Below, piece after piece: positions 27,572 through 36,459 of a stretch of DNA of 64,000 bases. The stretch is from Brevibacillus_H sp049846925 (lineage in GTDB: Bacteria > Bacillota > Bacilli > Brevibacillales > Brevibacillaceae). Position numbers and translations under genes: made by a program. The stretch covers positions 267,305 to 331,304 of the forward strand of contig NZ_JBNCMT010000001.1 in assembly GCF_049846925.1 (NCBI RefSeq), written 5' to 3'. The notes under the pieces are model-generated. The model saw only the letters and a list, made by a program, of their open reading frames with translations. It was not told the origin of the DNA and did not search any database. How positions within the stretch are numbered: position 1 is the first letter of the stretch; every line of letters starts with the position of its first letter.

Positions 27572-29656
27572 TTACGAATCTACTTCCTCCATGTAATCAC
27601 ATTGAGGACCCGTGCACGAAATACTTACCCCTTGTTTTTTCCGTTTTTTCTCTACGAGCATGCTTTTACATTTGGGGCAAGGTCTCGCAATTGGTTTATC
27701 CCAGGAAACGAAATCACACTCTGGGTAACGGTTGCATCCATAAAAGAGACGATTCTTTTTACTTTTACGTTCCACAATCATTCCGGTTTCACATTGTGGA
27801 CAAGGAACTCCTGTATCTTTGACAATCGGTTTCGTATTTCGGCAATCCGGGAAGCCGGAACATGCTAAAAATTTCCCGAACCGCCCTAGTTTGTACACCA
27901 TATGTCTTCCGCACAGTTCACAAAGCTCATCCGAAACTTCGTCTTTAATCTCAACTTCTTCCATCGTTTCTGCCGCAATCTCTACCTGCTTGGCAAAGGA
28001 TGGATAAAATGAATCGAGAACTTTCACCCAATCGGCCATACCCTCTTCTACTTTATCCAATCCTGACTCTAATTCTGAAGTAAACTCTACATCCAGAATC
28101 TCAGGGAAAAACTCTTCTATTAAACTATTGACGATTTCACCTAATTCAGTCGGAATAAATCGTTTTTCTTCCAAAGCAACATATCCACGCTTCTGAATGG
28201 TCTCAAGCGTTGGGGAATAGGTAGAAGGACGGCCAATGCCATTCTCTTCCAGCGTTTTGATTAAGCGTGCTTCTGTATAACGAGGTGGCGGTTGGGTGAA
28301 ATGCTGATTCGGCTCAATTCCCTCCGTCTCAAGCTTTTGCCCTTCTTCAATCGGAGGCAAAATGGTATCTTCCTCTTTTTTTCCTTCATCATTGCCCTCT
28401 ACGTATACCTTCATAAAACCTGGGAACTTCACTTTGGAACCGGTTGCTCGGAAGAACACACCATTTGCTTCAGTATCCACACTCATGGTATCCAATACTG
28501 CCGAAGCCATTTGGCTGGCAATAAAGCGCTCCCAAACCAGACGATATAAACGAAGTTGATCACGAGATAAGAATTCTTTTACTTTATCGGGGTGACGGAG
28601 TACCGACGTTGGACGAACCGCTTCATGAGCGTCCTGAGCCCCTTCTTTCTTCCCGTAATTTCTTGGCTCTGTCAAAGCATACTCCATGCCATATTCAGAG
28701 AGGATATATTCCTTCGCCTCATCCTGTGCTGTTTGTGAAATACGAGTTGAGTCTGTACGCATATAGGTAATCAAACCGACAGTTCCTTCCTTGCCAAGAT
28801 CGATCCCTTCATATAATTGTTGGGCAATCATCATCGTCTTGGCTGTACGGAAGTTTAACTTGCGGGCTGCTTCCTGTTGTAGAGAACTCGTAATAAACGG
28901 TGGAGCAGGGTTGCGCTTACGCTCTTTCTTCGTCACCTTCGATACAACGAAAGGGTGGTCGCCAATCCGTTTCAAAATCTCATCTACTTCTGTGCGGGAT
29001 TTGACTTCTACTTTTTCCTCACCAAATCCATGAAAACGTGCTTCAAATGACTTGTTACCAGAAAGAAGCGTGGACGTAATAGACCAATACTCCTCAGGCA
29101 CAAAGCTTTTAATCTCATTTTCCCGATCGTTGATCATTTTAACTGTGACGGATTGTACCCGTCCTGCACTTAAGCCTTTTTTTACCTTTTTCCACAAGAG
29201 GGGACTAATGTTATACCCCACCAGTCGGTCAAGGATTCTTCGAGCCTGCTGAGCATTAACCAAATCCATATTTATATGTCGAGGATGCTTGAATGCTTCC
29301 TTGATCGCATCCTTGGTAATTTCATTAAATACAACACGAATCGGCTTTGAAAGATCAAGTCCCAGATATTGGGCCAAATGCCATGCGATCGCTTCCCCTT
29401 CGCGATCAGGGTCGGCAGCAAGATAGACTTGTTTTACCTTTTTTGCCGAATCTTTTAAGGTTTTGAGTACATCACCTTTACCACGAATCGTTATGTATTT
29501 CGGTTCATATGAATTCGTAACGTCAACAGCCATTTGGCTTTTCGGGAGGTCTCGCACGTGGCCCATTGACGCTTTTACGATATATTTGTTACCTAAGTAT
29601 TTGCCAATTGTTTTCGCTTTTGCCGGAGATTCGACGATTACAAGCGTTTCAGCCAT
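27572..29656 (-). CDS. topA: DNA topoisomerase I
   Basis: Type IA topoisomerase that relaxes negative supercoils. The 694-aa protein begins with the TOPRIM domain (LVIVESPAKAKTIGKYLG, ADPDREGEAIAWHLA), has the catalytic Tyr in TYMRTDSTRIS, and ends in three C-terminal zinc-ribbon-type repeats: CELCGRHMVYKLGRFGKFLACSGFPDC, CPQCETG...GCNRYPEC and CPKCKSM...SCTGPQC. Length is typical for the Bacillus enzyme. Confidence 0.97.
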   Translation of the reverse strand: MAETLVIVESPAKAKTIGKYLGNKYIVKASMGHVRDLPKSQMAVDVTNSYEPKYITIRGKGDVLKTLKDSAKKVKQVYLAADPDREGEAIAWHLAQYLGLDLSKPIRVVFNEITKDAIKEAFKHPRHINMDLVNAQQARRILDRLVGYNISPLLWKKVKKGLSAGRVQSVTVKMINDRENEIKSFVPEEYWSITSTLLSGNKSFEARFHGFGEEKVEVKSRTEVDEILKRIGDHPFVVSKVTKKERKRNPAPPFITSSLQQEAARKLNFRTAKTMMIAQQLYEGIDLGKEGTVGLITYMRTDSTRISQTAQDEAKEYILSEYGMEYALTEPRNYGKKEGAQDAHEAVRPTSVLRHPDKVKEFLSRDQLRLYRLVWERFIASQMASAVLDTMSVDTEANGVFFRATGSKVKFPGFMKVYVEGNDEGKKEEDTILPPIEEGQKLETEGIEPNQHFTQPPPRYTEARLIKTLEENGIGRPSTYSPTLETIQKRGYVALEEKRFIPTELGEIVNSLIEEFFPEILDVEFTSELESGLDKVEEGMADWVKVLDSFYPSFAKQVEIAAETMEEVEIKDEVSDELCELCGRHMVYKLGRFGKFLACSGFPDCRNTKPIVKDTGVPCPQCETGMIVERKSKKNRLFYGCNRYPECDFVSWDKPIARPCPKCKSMLVEKKRKKQGVSISCTGPQCDYMEEVDS

Positions 29657-29733
29657 TTTTTTCCTCCCCCATGTTGAATAGAATCTCCCCTATTATTCAA
29701 TATGACTTTCTATTTGTCAAACTTCACTTATTT

Positions 29734-30840
29734 TCATTTTTTATCTCCACGCCTGCGATAATATCCTCCTGGCAGCCACTCGATCCACTTTTTACTTAGC
29801 AATAGCAGCAGAGTCGAATCGATGGTGTCTCTATAATGGGGTTCCAGACTCTCGAATAACTGATCCCAGTGAACAGGCTCAATACTGATCATTGATAACA
29901 ATAGCCGTTCATCGGAATCAAGAGAATTTGTCTCGTCCACTGATTGCGATTTCGGAAGTATCCAGGAAAACTCTTCAATAACTTCTCTACAGTTTGTAAC
30001 CAGCTTAGCCCCATCTTTGATTAAGGAATGAGGACCTCCGCTTGCTTGAGAAAAGATTGACCCAGGGACTGCAAAAACCTCTTTTCCCTGTTGCAGAGCA
30101 TGGTTTGCAGTAATCAATGATCCACTTCGTTCGGCTGCCTCAATCACTACAACTCCAAGACTGATCCCGCTAATGATTCGATTTCGCTCGGGAAAAAGCC
30201 CCGGATGCGGTTTCGTATTCGGTGGGTATTCAGAAAGCACCAACCCGGAGTTGACAATCTGATAATAGAGTTGAGAATTTTGCTTTGGGTAAATGTGCCC
30301 AATCCCAGATCCTAGTACAGCGACTGTCGGAGCATCTGCTTCCAACGCAAAGCGATGGGCCAAAGTATCAATTCCCAGTGCCATCCCGGAAACGACAACC
30401 ATCCCTAATTTCGACAAACCATTCGAGAAATATTGACATGCCGATTCGCCATAACTCGTCGTTCGCCTTGATCCGACAATGGCAATCAAATGATTCTGGA
30501 GTAATGAATAATCACCTTTGTAGAATAAAATTGCTGGTGGATCTGGAATATGACGCAAGCTCTCGGGAAAGTTGGTATCCAGGAAACAAGAAAAATCCAT
30601 TTGCAAGGCTATTCTCTCTTTTTTATCTTGCAGTATTTGAGGCAGATTCATACGTGAGATGATTGCTTGAGAAACAGTTTGCGGAATTCGTGGACAACTT
30701 GGCATCACATTGCTGTATTGCTCATAAAGAGAAAAACTACCAAAGTGTTTATAAATCCAATAGATGATTCCTCTTCCTACCCCTTCAATCAAGCAAAGGG
30801 AATACAACCAGTCTCTTTCTTCCAGTACTTCATCCCCCAT
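29734..30840 (-). CDS. dprA: DprA/Smf, DNA-processing protein for transformation
   Basis: Loads RecA on incoming single-stranded DNA in natural transformation. From the ATG at 30840 (MGDEVLEERDWLYSLC), which has an AGGAGG site six bases upstream, the protein is 368 aa. It has a SAM-like N-terminus, the Rossmann domain with IAIVGSRRTTSYG and VSGMALGIDTLAHR, GLFPERNRIISGIS, and a C-terminal winged helix (about 300-368). An ATG 36 codons upstream gives a hydrophobic tail that is not family-like. Confidence 0.95.
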   Translation of the reverse strand: MGDEVLEERDWLYSLCLIEGVGRGIIYWIYKHFGSFSLYEQYSNVMPSCPRIPQTVSQAIISRMNLPQILQDKKERIALQMDFSCFLDTNFPESLRHIPDPPAILFYKGDYSLLQNHLIAIVGSRRTTSYGESACQYFSNGLSKLGMVVVSGMALGIDTLAHRFALEADAPTVAVLGSGIGHIYPKQNSQLYYQIVNSGLVLSEYPPNTKPHPGLFPERNRIISGISLGVVVIEAAERSGSLITANHALQQGKEVFAVPGSIFSQASGGPHSLIKDGAKLVTNCREVIEEFSWILPKSQSVDETNSLDSDERLLLSMISIEPVHWDQLFESLEPHYRDTIDSTLLLLLSKKWIEWLPGGYYRRRGDKK

Positions 30841-30921
30841 ATCCTTCCTCCTCATCACTTTTTCTACATTATAGGAAGAGACAGATGGAGAGAACAAAAA
30901 AATATAAGAAAACCCAATCAT

Positions 30922-30958
30922 ATAAAAAAGAAGATGGACAAATGCCATCTCCTTTTTG
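30922..30958 (-). terminator. Terminator of the sucCD unit
   Basis: On the minus strand AGATGG (30950-30945) pairs with CCATCT (30937-30932), flanked by A-rich upstream bases and followed by a CTTCTTTTTT run. It lies 13 bp after the sucD stop. Confidence 0.75.
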
Positions 30959-30970
30959 TTTACCCATGTA

Positions 30971-31897
30971 TTATACGAGCACTTTTTCGAGCATGCCTTT
31001 TTCTTTCAACACTTCAACAAGTGTTTCTCCAATAACTGCTGGAGTTTTGGCTACACGAACACCGCAACGTTCCAAAGTAGCAATTTTCTCAGCAGCCGTA
31101 CCTTTTCCGCCAGAAATGATCGCACCAGCATGACCCATGCGTTTTCCTGGAGGTGCAGTTTGTCCACCGATAAAGCCCACTACTGGCTTTTTCATGTTTG
31201 CTGCGATCCATTCAGCTGCTTCTTCTTCAGCTGTTCCACCAATTTCACCGATCATAATTACTGCTTCTGTATCAGGATCTTCATTGAACAGGTGAAGAAC
31301 ATCGATGAAGTTTGTACCATTCACAGGGTCTCCACCGATACCAACTGCTGTAGATTGACCGATTCCGCGAGTAGATGTTTGGTGAACCGCTTCATAGGTT
31401 AAAGTACCAGAGCGAGATATAATACCTACTTTACCAGGAGTGTGAATGTAGCCTGGCATGATACCGATTTTGCACTCACCTGGAGTGATAACGCCTGGGC
31501 AGTTAGGACCAACAAGGCGGGTCTTTTTACCTTCCATGAAGCGTTTTACTTTCACCATATCCAGGACTGGAATACCTTCTGTGATACAAATAACAAGGTC
31601 CAAATCCGCATCGACAGCTTCCATGATTGCATCAGCAGCACCTGCTGGTGGTACATAGATAACAGATGCATTTGCGCCTGTTTTGTCTTTTGCTTCAGCA
31701 ACAGTGTTGTATACAGGAACATGAACGGTAGAACCGTCTTCAAGTGCAAAATCTACAACTGTTCCGCCTTTGCCAGGTGTTGCGCCAGCTACCATTTGCG
31801 TTCCGTAATTCAGACCGCCAAGCGTGTGGAACATCCCGGTTTTTCCAGTCATGTTTTGCGTAATTACTTTTGTATTTTTATTGACAAGAATACTCAT
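30971..31897 (-). CDS. sucD: Succinyl-CoA synthetase alpha subunit
   Basis: TCA-cycle enzyme subunit that binds CoA and carries the phosphohistidine. The 308-aa protein has the CoA-binding Rossmann fold (TGKTGMFHTLGGLNYGTQMVAG), GPNCPGVITPGECKIGIMPGYIHTPGKVG, and the active His in GKRMGHAGAIISGG. It follows sucC by about 100 bp and precedes the terminator above. Confidence 0.97.
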   Translation of the reverse strand: MSILVNKNTKVITQNMTGKTGMFHTLGGLNYGTQMVAGATPGKGGTVVDFALEDGSTVHVPVYNTVAEAKDKTGANASVIYVPPAGAADAIMEAVDADLDLVICITEGIPVLDMVKVKRFMEGKKTRLVGPNCPGVITPGECKIGIMPGYIHTPGKVGIISRSGTLTYEAVHQTSTRGIGQSTAVGIGGDPVNGTNFIDVLHLFNEDPDTEAVIMIGEIGGTAEEEAAEWIAANMKKPVVGFIGGQTAPPGKRMGHAGAIISGGKGTAAEKIATLERCGVRVAKTPAVIGETLVEVLKEKGMLEKVLV

Positions 31898-31994
31898 CGC
31901 GTGTTTTTCCCACCTTTATTTCCTTAATTGAAGTTGGGTTCTTCCGGTTTTGCAGAAAACGCATACATTTTGGTAAAAATGTATCGATATCGTA

Positions 31995-33155
31995 TTACTT
32001 CACGAGTGCAACGATTTTTTCTGCACCATCCGCCATAGATTCGGCTGCAACGATGTTCAAGCCAGATTCTTTCAAAATCTGCTTGCCTTTTTCTACGTTG
32101 GTACCTTCCAAGCGAACAACCAACGGACGATCCAATTGTACTTGTTTCGCAGCAGCAACTACACCGCTAGCGATAATGTCGCATTTCATGATTCCACCGA
32201 AGATATTTACGAAAATGCCTTTTACTTTCTCATCTTTCAAGATGATTTTGAAGGCTTCTGTTACTTTCTCTTCAGTCGCACCGCCACCTACGTCAAGGAA
32301 GTTCGCAGGTTCGCCGCCGTAGAAGTTAACGATATCCATCGTAGACATGGCAAGACCAGCACCGTTAACCATGCAGCCGATGTTTCCATCCAAAGCGATA
32401 TAGGACAAATCGTATTTGGATGCTTCGATTTCTTTCTCGTCTTCTTCACCAAGGTCACGCATTGCCACGATATCAGCATGACGATACAATGCATTGGAAT
32501 CAAAGTTCAATTTGGCATCGAGAGCCATAACTTCTCCATCGCCAGTTACAACCAGTGGGTTAATTTCAGCGATTGAACAATCTTTGTCAACATATGCTTG
32601 ATAAAGACCAGTCATAAATTTAACCGCTTTGTTTACCAGTTCATTCGGGATATTGATCGCATAGGCAAGTTTGCGTGCTTGGAAAGCAGTCAAGCCTGTA
32701 GTTGGATCAATTACTTCTTTGAAGATTTTTTCCGGAGTGTGTTCTGCTACTTCCTCAATCTCCGTACCACCCTCTTCAGAAGCCATCATGGTTACACGAC
32801 CAGTCGCACGGTCAAGAACCAAACCTATGTAGTACTCTTTTTTGATGTCGCAGCCTTGCTCGATCAACAAACGTTTTACTTCTTTGCCTTCTGGACCTGT
32901 TTGGTGAGTGACAAGCACTTTACCGAGAATTTCGCTTGCGTATGTGCGAACTTCATCCAGATTTTTTGCAACTTTGACACCGCCAGCTTTACCGCGTCCG
33001 CCTGCGTGTATTTGCGCTTTGACAACCACTACTTTGGTTCCCAATTCTTTTGCAGCCTCTACAGCTTCTTCTACTGTAAATGCTACGCGACCTTCAGGCA
33101 CTTTCACACCGTATTGCTTTAGTATCTCTTTACCTTGATACTCGTGAACGTTCAT
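31995..33155 (-). CDS. sucC: Succinyl-CoA synthetase beta subunit
   Basis: ATP-grasp subunit of succinyl-CoA synthetase. I start it at 33155 (MNVHEYQGKEIL), which gives 386 aa and has a GGAGGATGGAGA site; the longer frame to 33197 adds a 14-aa non-conserved tail. The ATP-grasp signature KAQIHAGGRGKAGGVKVA and the nucleotide-contact segment INPLVVTGDGEVMALDAKLNFD are present. Confidence 0.97.
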   Translation of the reverse strand: MNVHEYQGKEILKQYGVKVPEGRVAFTVEEAVEAAKELGTKVVVVKAQIHAGGRGKAGGVKVAKNLDEVRTYASEILGKVLVTHQTGPEGKEVKRLLIEQGCDIKKEYYIGLVLDRATGRVTMMASEEGGTEIEEVAEHTPEKIFKEVIDPTTGLTAFQARKLAYAINIPNELVNKAVKFMTGLYQAYVDKDCSIAEINPLVVTGDGEVMALDAKLNFDSNALYRHADIVAMRDLGEEDEKEIEASKYDLSYIALDGNIGCMVNGAGLAMSTMDIVNFYGGEPANFLDVGGGATEEKVTEAFKIILKDEKVKGIFVNIFGGIMKCDIIASGVVAAAKQVQLDRPLVVRLEGTNVEKGKQILKESGLNIVAAESMADGAEKIVALVK

Positions 33156-33263
33156 TCTCCATCCTCCTATGGCATTTTGGAACGGAATCCCTACCACTAA
33201 GTTGTGAACAACATGTCTATTTTACGACAAATTACGATGATAGAAAAGCTTTATATCACCATA

Positions 33264-34331
33264 CTAGCCATTCTCCACCAATAATTTATACGTAAGAAGT
33301 AATTCTTCTAATTGTCGAATAATTTGCGAATGTTTGAATCCTTTTCCTTCTATATAAAATCCGGATTCATACACCACACATTCTTTTCTAGTATTCCCAA
33401 TTAGGAGTATGATTTTATACCTTACTTTTTCATTTTGAAGGGAAGAATCGGTTGATCTAGTTCCGTTTTGCAGGATCCGAACAAACTGGTGAGCAACACC
33501 TTCCAATAAAATTGGGTCAATCCCTTCTTGCAATTGAGGTTCTTTCTGTCCAGCAGCAAGCATGATAATTTTTTCTGCTTTAAAAAGTTGATCAAACTCC
33601 TTTGATTCTTCTGGCTGTGGAGGTATATATTTTGTTAATAATGAAAATAGGGAACCTGAGACTCGCATGTACTGTGTATCCTTGCCGACTTGAATCGATA
33701 CTAAGCTTGGGGTAAGTACGGTAATCTCTCTTATTCTCTCACCAAAATCAATTCGTAACCGGTAATGAGGAAATAAAGGATATGGAGTTGATTTTGGTTT
33801 CTTTTGGACAATTGCTTGGCGAATCATTTGCCAGATTTCGGAGGATTGTTCGGAAGTAAGCCGAACAGTACCATTCTTGTCAACTGCCTCTACATCGATC
33901 GACTGAACATTTGGTGCCTTGATCAACGCTTGTCCGGTTAATTCCGCAATTTTTTGATAAAAGAGAGACGCGTCTTTTCCACGATAGGTGACATCTTCAA
34001 ACTGGCATGCTGATTCTCCCACTTCAATTACGAGCGGAGCATGGCTTTCATGATAAGCCAACAACGTATACCGAACTTCTTCTTCCTTCAACCTTTCTGT
34101 TGAACGATAAAGTTCTTCAGTCGTCAAGGGTAATTCCTTTTTTATCGTTGCCATATCAAGGCCTATTTCCTGACCATCTGTTGTAAGTACAGACACTTTC
34201 TCGACAGAATCTATTTTGGCAGCTAATACGTTACGCTCCTTGGTTCCTGGCTTATCTCCCACGTTAGAACATCCCGCAATTACAGCAATTAAAAAGATCC
34301 ATAGTAAGTTCCATGCCCATCCTTTAGTCAT
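33264..34331 (-). CDS. Putative lipoprotein, unknown function
   Basis: A 355-aa exported lipoprotein: a positively charged start, a hydrophobic stretch and a lipobox (LIAVIAGC) place the acylated Cys near residue 21. The mature part has two similar-sized halves with alternating charged strands but no domain I recognise. It lies 27 bp after the AlbA_2-type gene and 108 bp before sucC on the same strand. A cell-wall or germination role would be speculation. Confidence 0.75.
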   Translation of the reverse strand: MTKGWAWNLLWIFLIAVIAGCSNVGDKPGTKERNVLAAKIDSVEKVSVLTTDGQEIGLDMATIKKELPLTTEELYRSTERLKEEEVRYTLLAYHESHAPLVIEVGESACQFEDVTYRGKDASLFYQKIAELTGQALIKAPNVQSIDVEAVDKNGTVRLTSEQSSEIWQMIRQAIVQKKPKSTPYPLFPHYRLRIDFGERIREITVLTPSLVSIQVGKDTQYMRVSGSLFSLLTKYIPPQPEESKEFDQLFKAEKIIMLAAGQKEPQLQEGIDPILLEGVAHQFVRILQNGTRSTDSSLQNEKVRYKIILLIGNTRKECVVYESGFYIEGKGFKHSQIIRQLEELLLTYKLLVENG

Positions 34332-34358
34332 GCGGTCCCCCCAAGTGTTGAAATGATT

Positions 34359-35255
34359 CTAAAGCAATCCTAGACGTCGACTAATGTCACTTCCTAAGCG
34401 CCTTTTCACATAGATTTCACCAATTTGATGCGGATCTTTGACGATGACCGAGCGATTGTTTGTTCGAATGGAAACATATTTCTCCCCGTTCTTATCAAAA
34501 CCACAAATTAAATCAGAACAAACCTCAATAAAGATGGCTACTACATACTTGTCTTCTATCTTTTTTAATGAAATTTTCGGAAAAGGAGCAAGTAATGGAG
34601 TGGTTTTATCCTGAATATATTGTGTAATAGCCAAAATATACTTATCTGGATCACCATAATGCTGCAGTTCATCATTGATGCCAATGATTTGACCATCGTC
34701 TGCTATGCCTAAAAACAGATTGCCATTGTTGCTGTTGGAAAAGGCGACAACAGCTTTAATGATTGCACTCTTGGAGTTAAGGAAATCCCGTTTAAACTCG
34801 ATCATGTCATTCTCTCCAAGGCTTATCGCAGTCAAGGGGTCATCGATACGCCCCAAATACCGGAATCGGCTGAGTGCACCTAGTCGATACACATACTCTT
34901 CAAAAATATCGGCGGGAAGATTCAGTTCCTCAATGACAGCATCGCTGTTTTGCCAAAGTTTGTATGTTTGCGGAGAAAAACACATATCAAACAAGACAGA
35001 AGTACCGATTGATTTAATATTCATACCGATTGCCACGATTGTTTCGTTTGAGCTATGATAAGGTATACCTTGAATCTCCAGCACACCGCTTTTCACCAAA
35101 AAATCGAAGTAGTGACGTGGCAGCTTCAGCCCTGTTTTCACTAACTCCCTTTTCTGATTTTCATTCGCTCTTTTTAACACGTGATACAAATCAAAATGCA
35201 CTTCAAGATCATTCATTTTATGTACAATCGCAAGAAAAAAACAGAGGATTCGCAT
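34359..35255 (-). CDS. AlbA_2 (Schlafen-type) domain protein
   Basis: 298-aa protein whose central part has the AlbA_2/divergent DNA-binding core pattern: ENDMIEFKRDFLNSKSAIIKAVVAFSNSNNGNLFLGIADDGQIIGI (E-x-K and the GG-x-x-x-x-G-I-x-D loop). A winged-helix-like N-terminus precedes it. Such proteins are linked to transcription control or nucleic-acid binding. The start at 35255 has an AAGGTGA site; ATG at codon 14 has none. No neighbour clarifies its role. Confidence 0.75.
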   Translation of the reverse strand: MRILCFFLAIVHKMNDLEVHFDLYHVLKRANENQKRELVKTGLKLPRHYFDFLVKSGVLEIQGIPYHSSNETIVAIGMNIKSIGTSVLFDMCFSPQTYKLWQNSDAVIEELNLPADIFEEYVYRLGALSRFRYLGRIDDPLTAISLGENDMIEFKRDFLNSKSAIIKAVVAFSNSNNGNLFLGIADDGQIIGINDELQHYGDPDKYILAITQYIQDKTTPLLAPFPKISLKKIEDKYVVAIFIEVCSDLICGFDKNGEKYVSIRTNNRSVIVKDPHQIGEIYVKRRLGSDISRRLGLL

Positions 35256-35390
35256 AATTCACCTTAACTTTTCAAAAGGATTTCCTTGTTTTGTATATAA
35301 ATAGTACTTTAATCATATTGTAGTTTTTTTGCAATGTTTTTGCCACTTTTAACACAATACCTCAATACTTGTCGTACTTATTTTAGAGTC

Positions 35391-35419
35391 TTTACATTTT
35401 TTTATGCTCTATTTAAAAT
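35391..35419 (+). promoter_or_regulatory. Candidate SigA promoter of the dipeptidase gene
   Basis: TTTACA (35391-35396) and TAAAAT (35414-35419) are separated by 17 bp, giving a predicted start near 35426 and a leader of about 185 nt that contains the repeat array. Confidence 0.5.
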
Positions 35420-35485
35420 ATTTTTGTTAACAAAACTGGGTAAAATACCGAAATTATTAATAGACGTTCGTCATTTATTTTTTTA

Positions 35486-35517
35486 GGCCTAGTTCATATG
35501 GACTAGGTCGTTTTTTA
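35486..35517 (+). terminator. Leader hairpin with T-run (possible attenuator)
   Basis: GGCCTAGTTC (35486-35495) and GGACTAGGTC (35500-35509) form a 10-bp stem allowing two G-U pairs, with an ATAT loop and then GTTTTTTAT. Part of its 3' arm (35504-35516) can instead pair with 35521-35532, so the two structures exclude each other, as in attenuation. No gene ends upstream on this strand. Confidence 0.5.
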
Positions 35518-35590
35518 TAGAAAAACGACTAGATCTTTTTTTCCAAAAAAAGAACAGGTCTTTTTTTCAAAAAAAGAACAGGTTTTTTTC
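35501..35590. repeat. Tandem array of T7/A7 units
   Basis: Four units of the pattern GAnnAGrTC-T(6-7)-n-A(5-7) stand head to tail: 35501-35526, 35527-35551, 35552-35575 and a partial one at 35576-35590. Each can fold as a T/A hairpin and each ends in or begins with a T-run. It is not a CRISPR array: no spacers and units are contiguous. Confidence 0.65.
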
Positions 35591-35610
35591 TTCCATCCTA
35601 GGAGGTTGCT

Positions 35611-36404
35611 ATGTTGAAATACCCCATTCCCTTACTGCCCCCAAATGAAAATTCTGCTGTGCTACCGTTGATCGAAGAGTGCCATGAGCCACTTGTCTCT
35701 CTTGCCGGTTTGACTGACAAGATCCAAGTCCATCCGTACTACTACCAGCTTGGCTATCCTCATGCCCTGTCAGGTTGTTTTGTGCGAAAAGGAGTGGCAG
35801 ATCGATTAATCAAGACTGCTGAAGACCTCCCTGTCGGATACTATCTGCATGTCTTTGATGGATGGCGTCCACTTGAAGTTCAGCAGTCAATCTATGATGA
35901 TTTCAAGACACAATTGCACAATCAAGGTTATACAGAAGGGGATGAGCTCGATCAGGAACTATCGAAATATGTTGCCAAACCGGTCTACCGCCCTGAAAAA
36001 CCGCTCGGACACTTGAGTGGCGGAGCTATTGATCTGACGATTGGCGGTCCCGATGGCTTGTTAGACATGGGAACTGATTTTGATGNNNNNNNNNNNNNNN
36101 NNNNNNNNNNNNNNNNNNNNNNNNNNNNNNNNNNNNNNNNNNNNNNNNNNNNNNNNNNNNNNNNNNNNNNNNNNNNNNNNNNNNNTTCACTTCATTGGCC
36201 AGAACAAACTATTTTGAAACCTTGTCTACCTACTCTCCAAGAGAAGCAATGGTCCGTATCAATCGCAGGTGGCTGTACCATCTGATGATGCAAGTCGGTT
36301 TCGTGAATTACGCCGAAGAGTGGTGGCATTATGATTATGGAAACATTCGTTGGGCGATCCATAACAACACCCATGCCGTTTACGGCGGAATCCTCACAAG
36401 ATAA
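35611..36404 (+). CDS. VanX/DdpX-like D-Ala-D-Ala dipeptidase (peptidase M15), split by assembly gap
   Basis: Zinc D,D-dipeptidase of family M15D, acting on D-Ala-D-Ala or related muropeptide ends. Visible motifs are the HxxxxxxD block PLGHLSGGAIDLTI, the LLDMGTDFD block just before a 100-N gap (36086-36185), and after it FTSLARTNYFE and the EEWWHYDYGN block carrying the catalytic Glu and third zinc ligand. Across the gap the reading frame agrees only if two bases (or two plus a multiple of three) are missing; 100 N does not keep frame. The real protein is probably about 231 aa. Ribosome-binding site AGGAGG. Whether it serves wall recycling or glycopeptide tolerance cannot be told. Confidence 0.85.
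36086..36185. other. 100-N scaffold gap inside dipeptidase gene
   Basis: Exactly 100 N. Unlike the codY gap, the flanks do not overlap. The family motif MGTDFD-x-FTSLART fits if about two bases are missing, so the gap is probably very short. Confidence 0.9.
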
Positions 36405-36405
36405 A

Positions 36406-36448
36406 AAAAGTCTATCACAACTGCTGTAAATCAGTGTGATAGACTTTT
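36406..36448. terminator. Bidirectional terminator
   Basis: A 14-bp perfect stem (36406-36419 with 36435-36448) has A-runs and T-runs on both sides. It ends the dipeptidase gene on the plus strand and the mini-FliF unit on the minus strand. Confidence 0.85.
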
Positions 36449-36459
36449 GCTTTTTGTCT

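Larger units (their letters stand above)
35256..35610. other. 355-bp intergenic region with tandem terminator-like units
   Basis: AT-rich spacer between the divergently read AlbA_2 gene and dipeptidase gene. It holds a candidate promoter (35391-35419), a 10-bp hairpin followed by a T-run (35486-35517), and a tandem array of four 15-26-nt T7/A7 units (35501-35590) ending just before the dipeptidase ribosome-binding site. Confidence 0.7.

Noticed and set aside
32598..33122. 174-codon frame antisense to sucC
   Set aside because: Phe/Tyr/Cys-rich composition and complete overlap with a certain gene; a shadow.
35501..35590. CRISPR-like repeat array
   Set aside because: Units are directly adjacent, short, imperfect and have no spacers; there are no cas genes.
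36195..36404. A separate small gene starting MARTNYF after the gap
   Set aside because: It is the C-terminal part of the M15 dipeptidase and holds its EEWWH active-site block.
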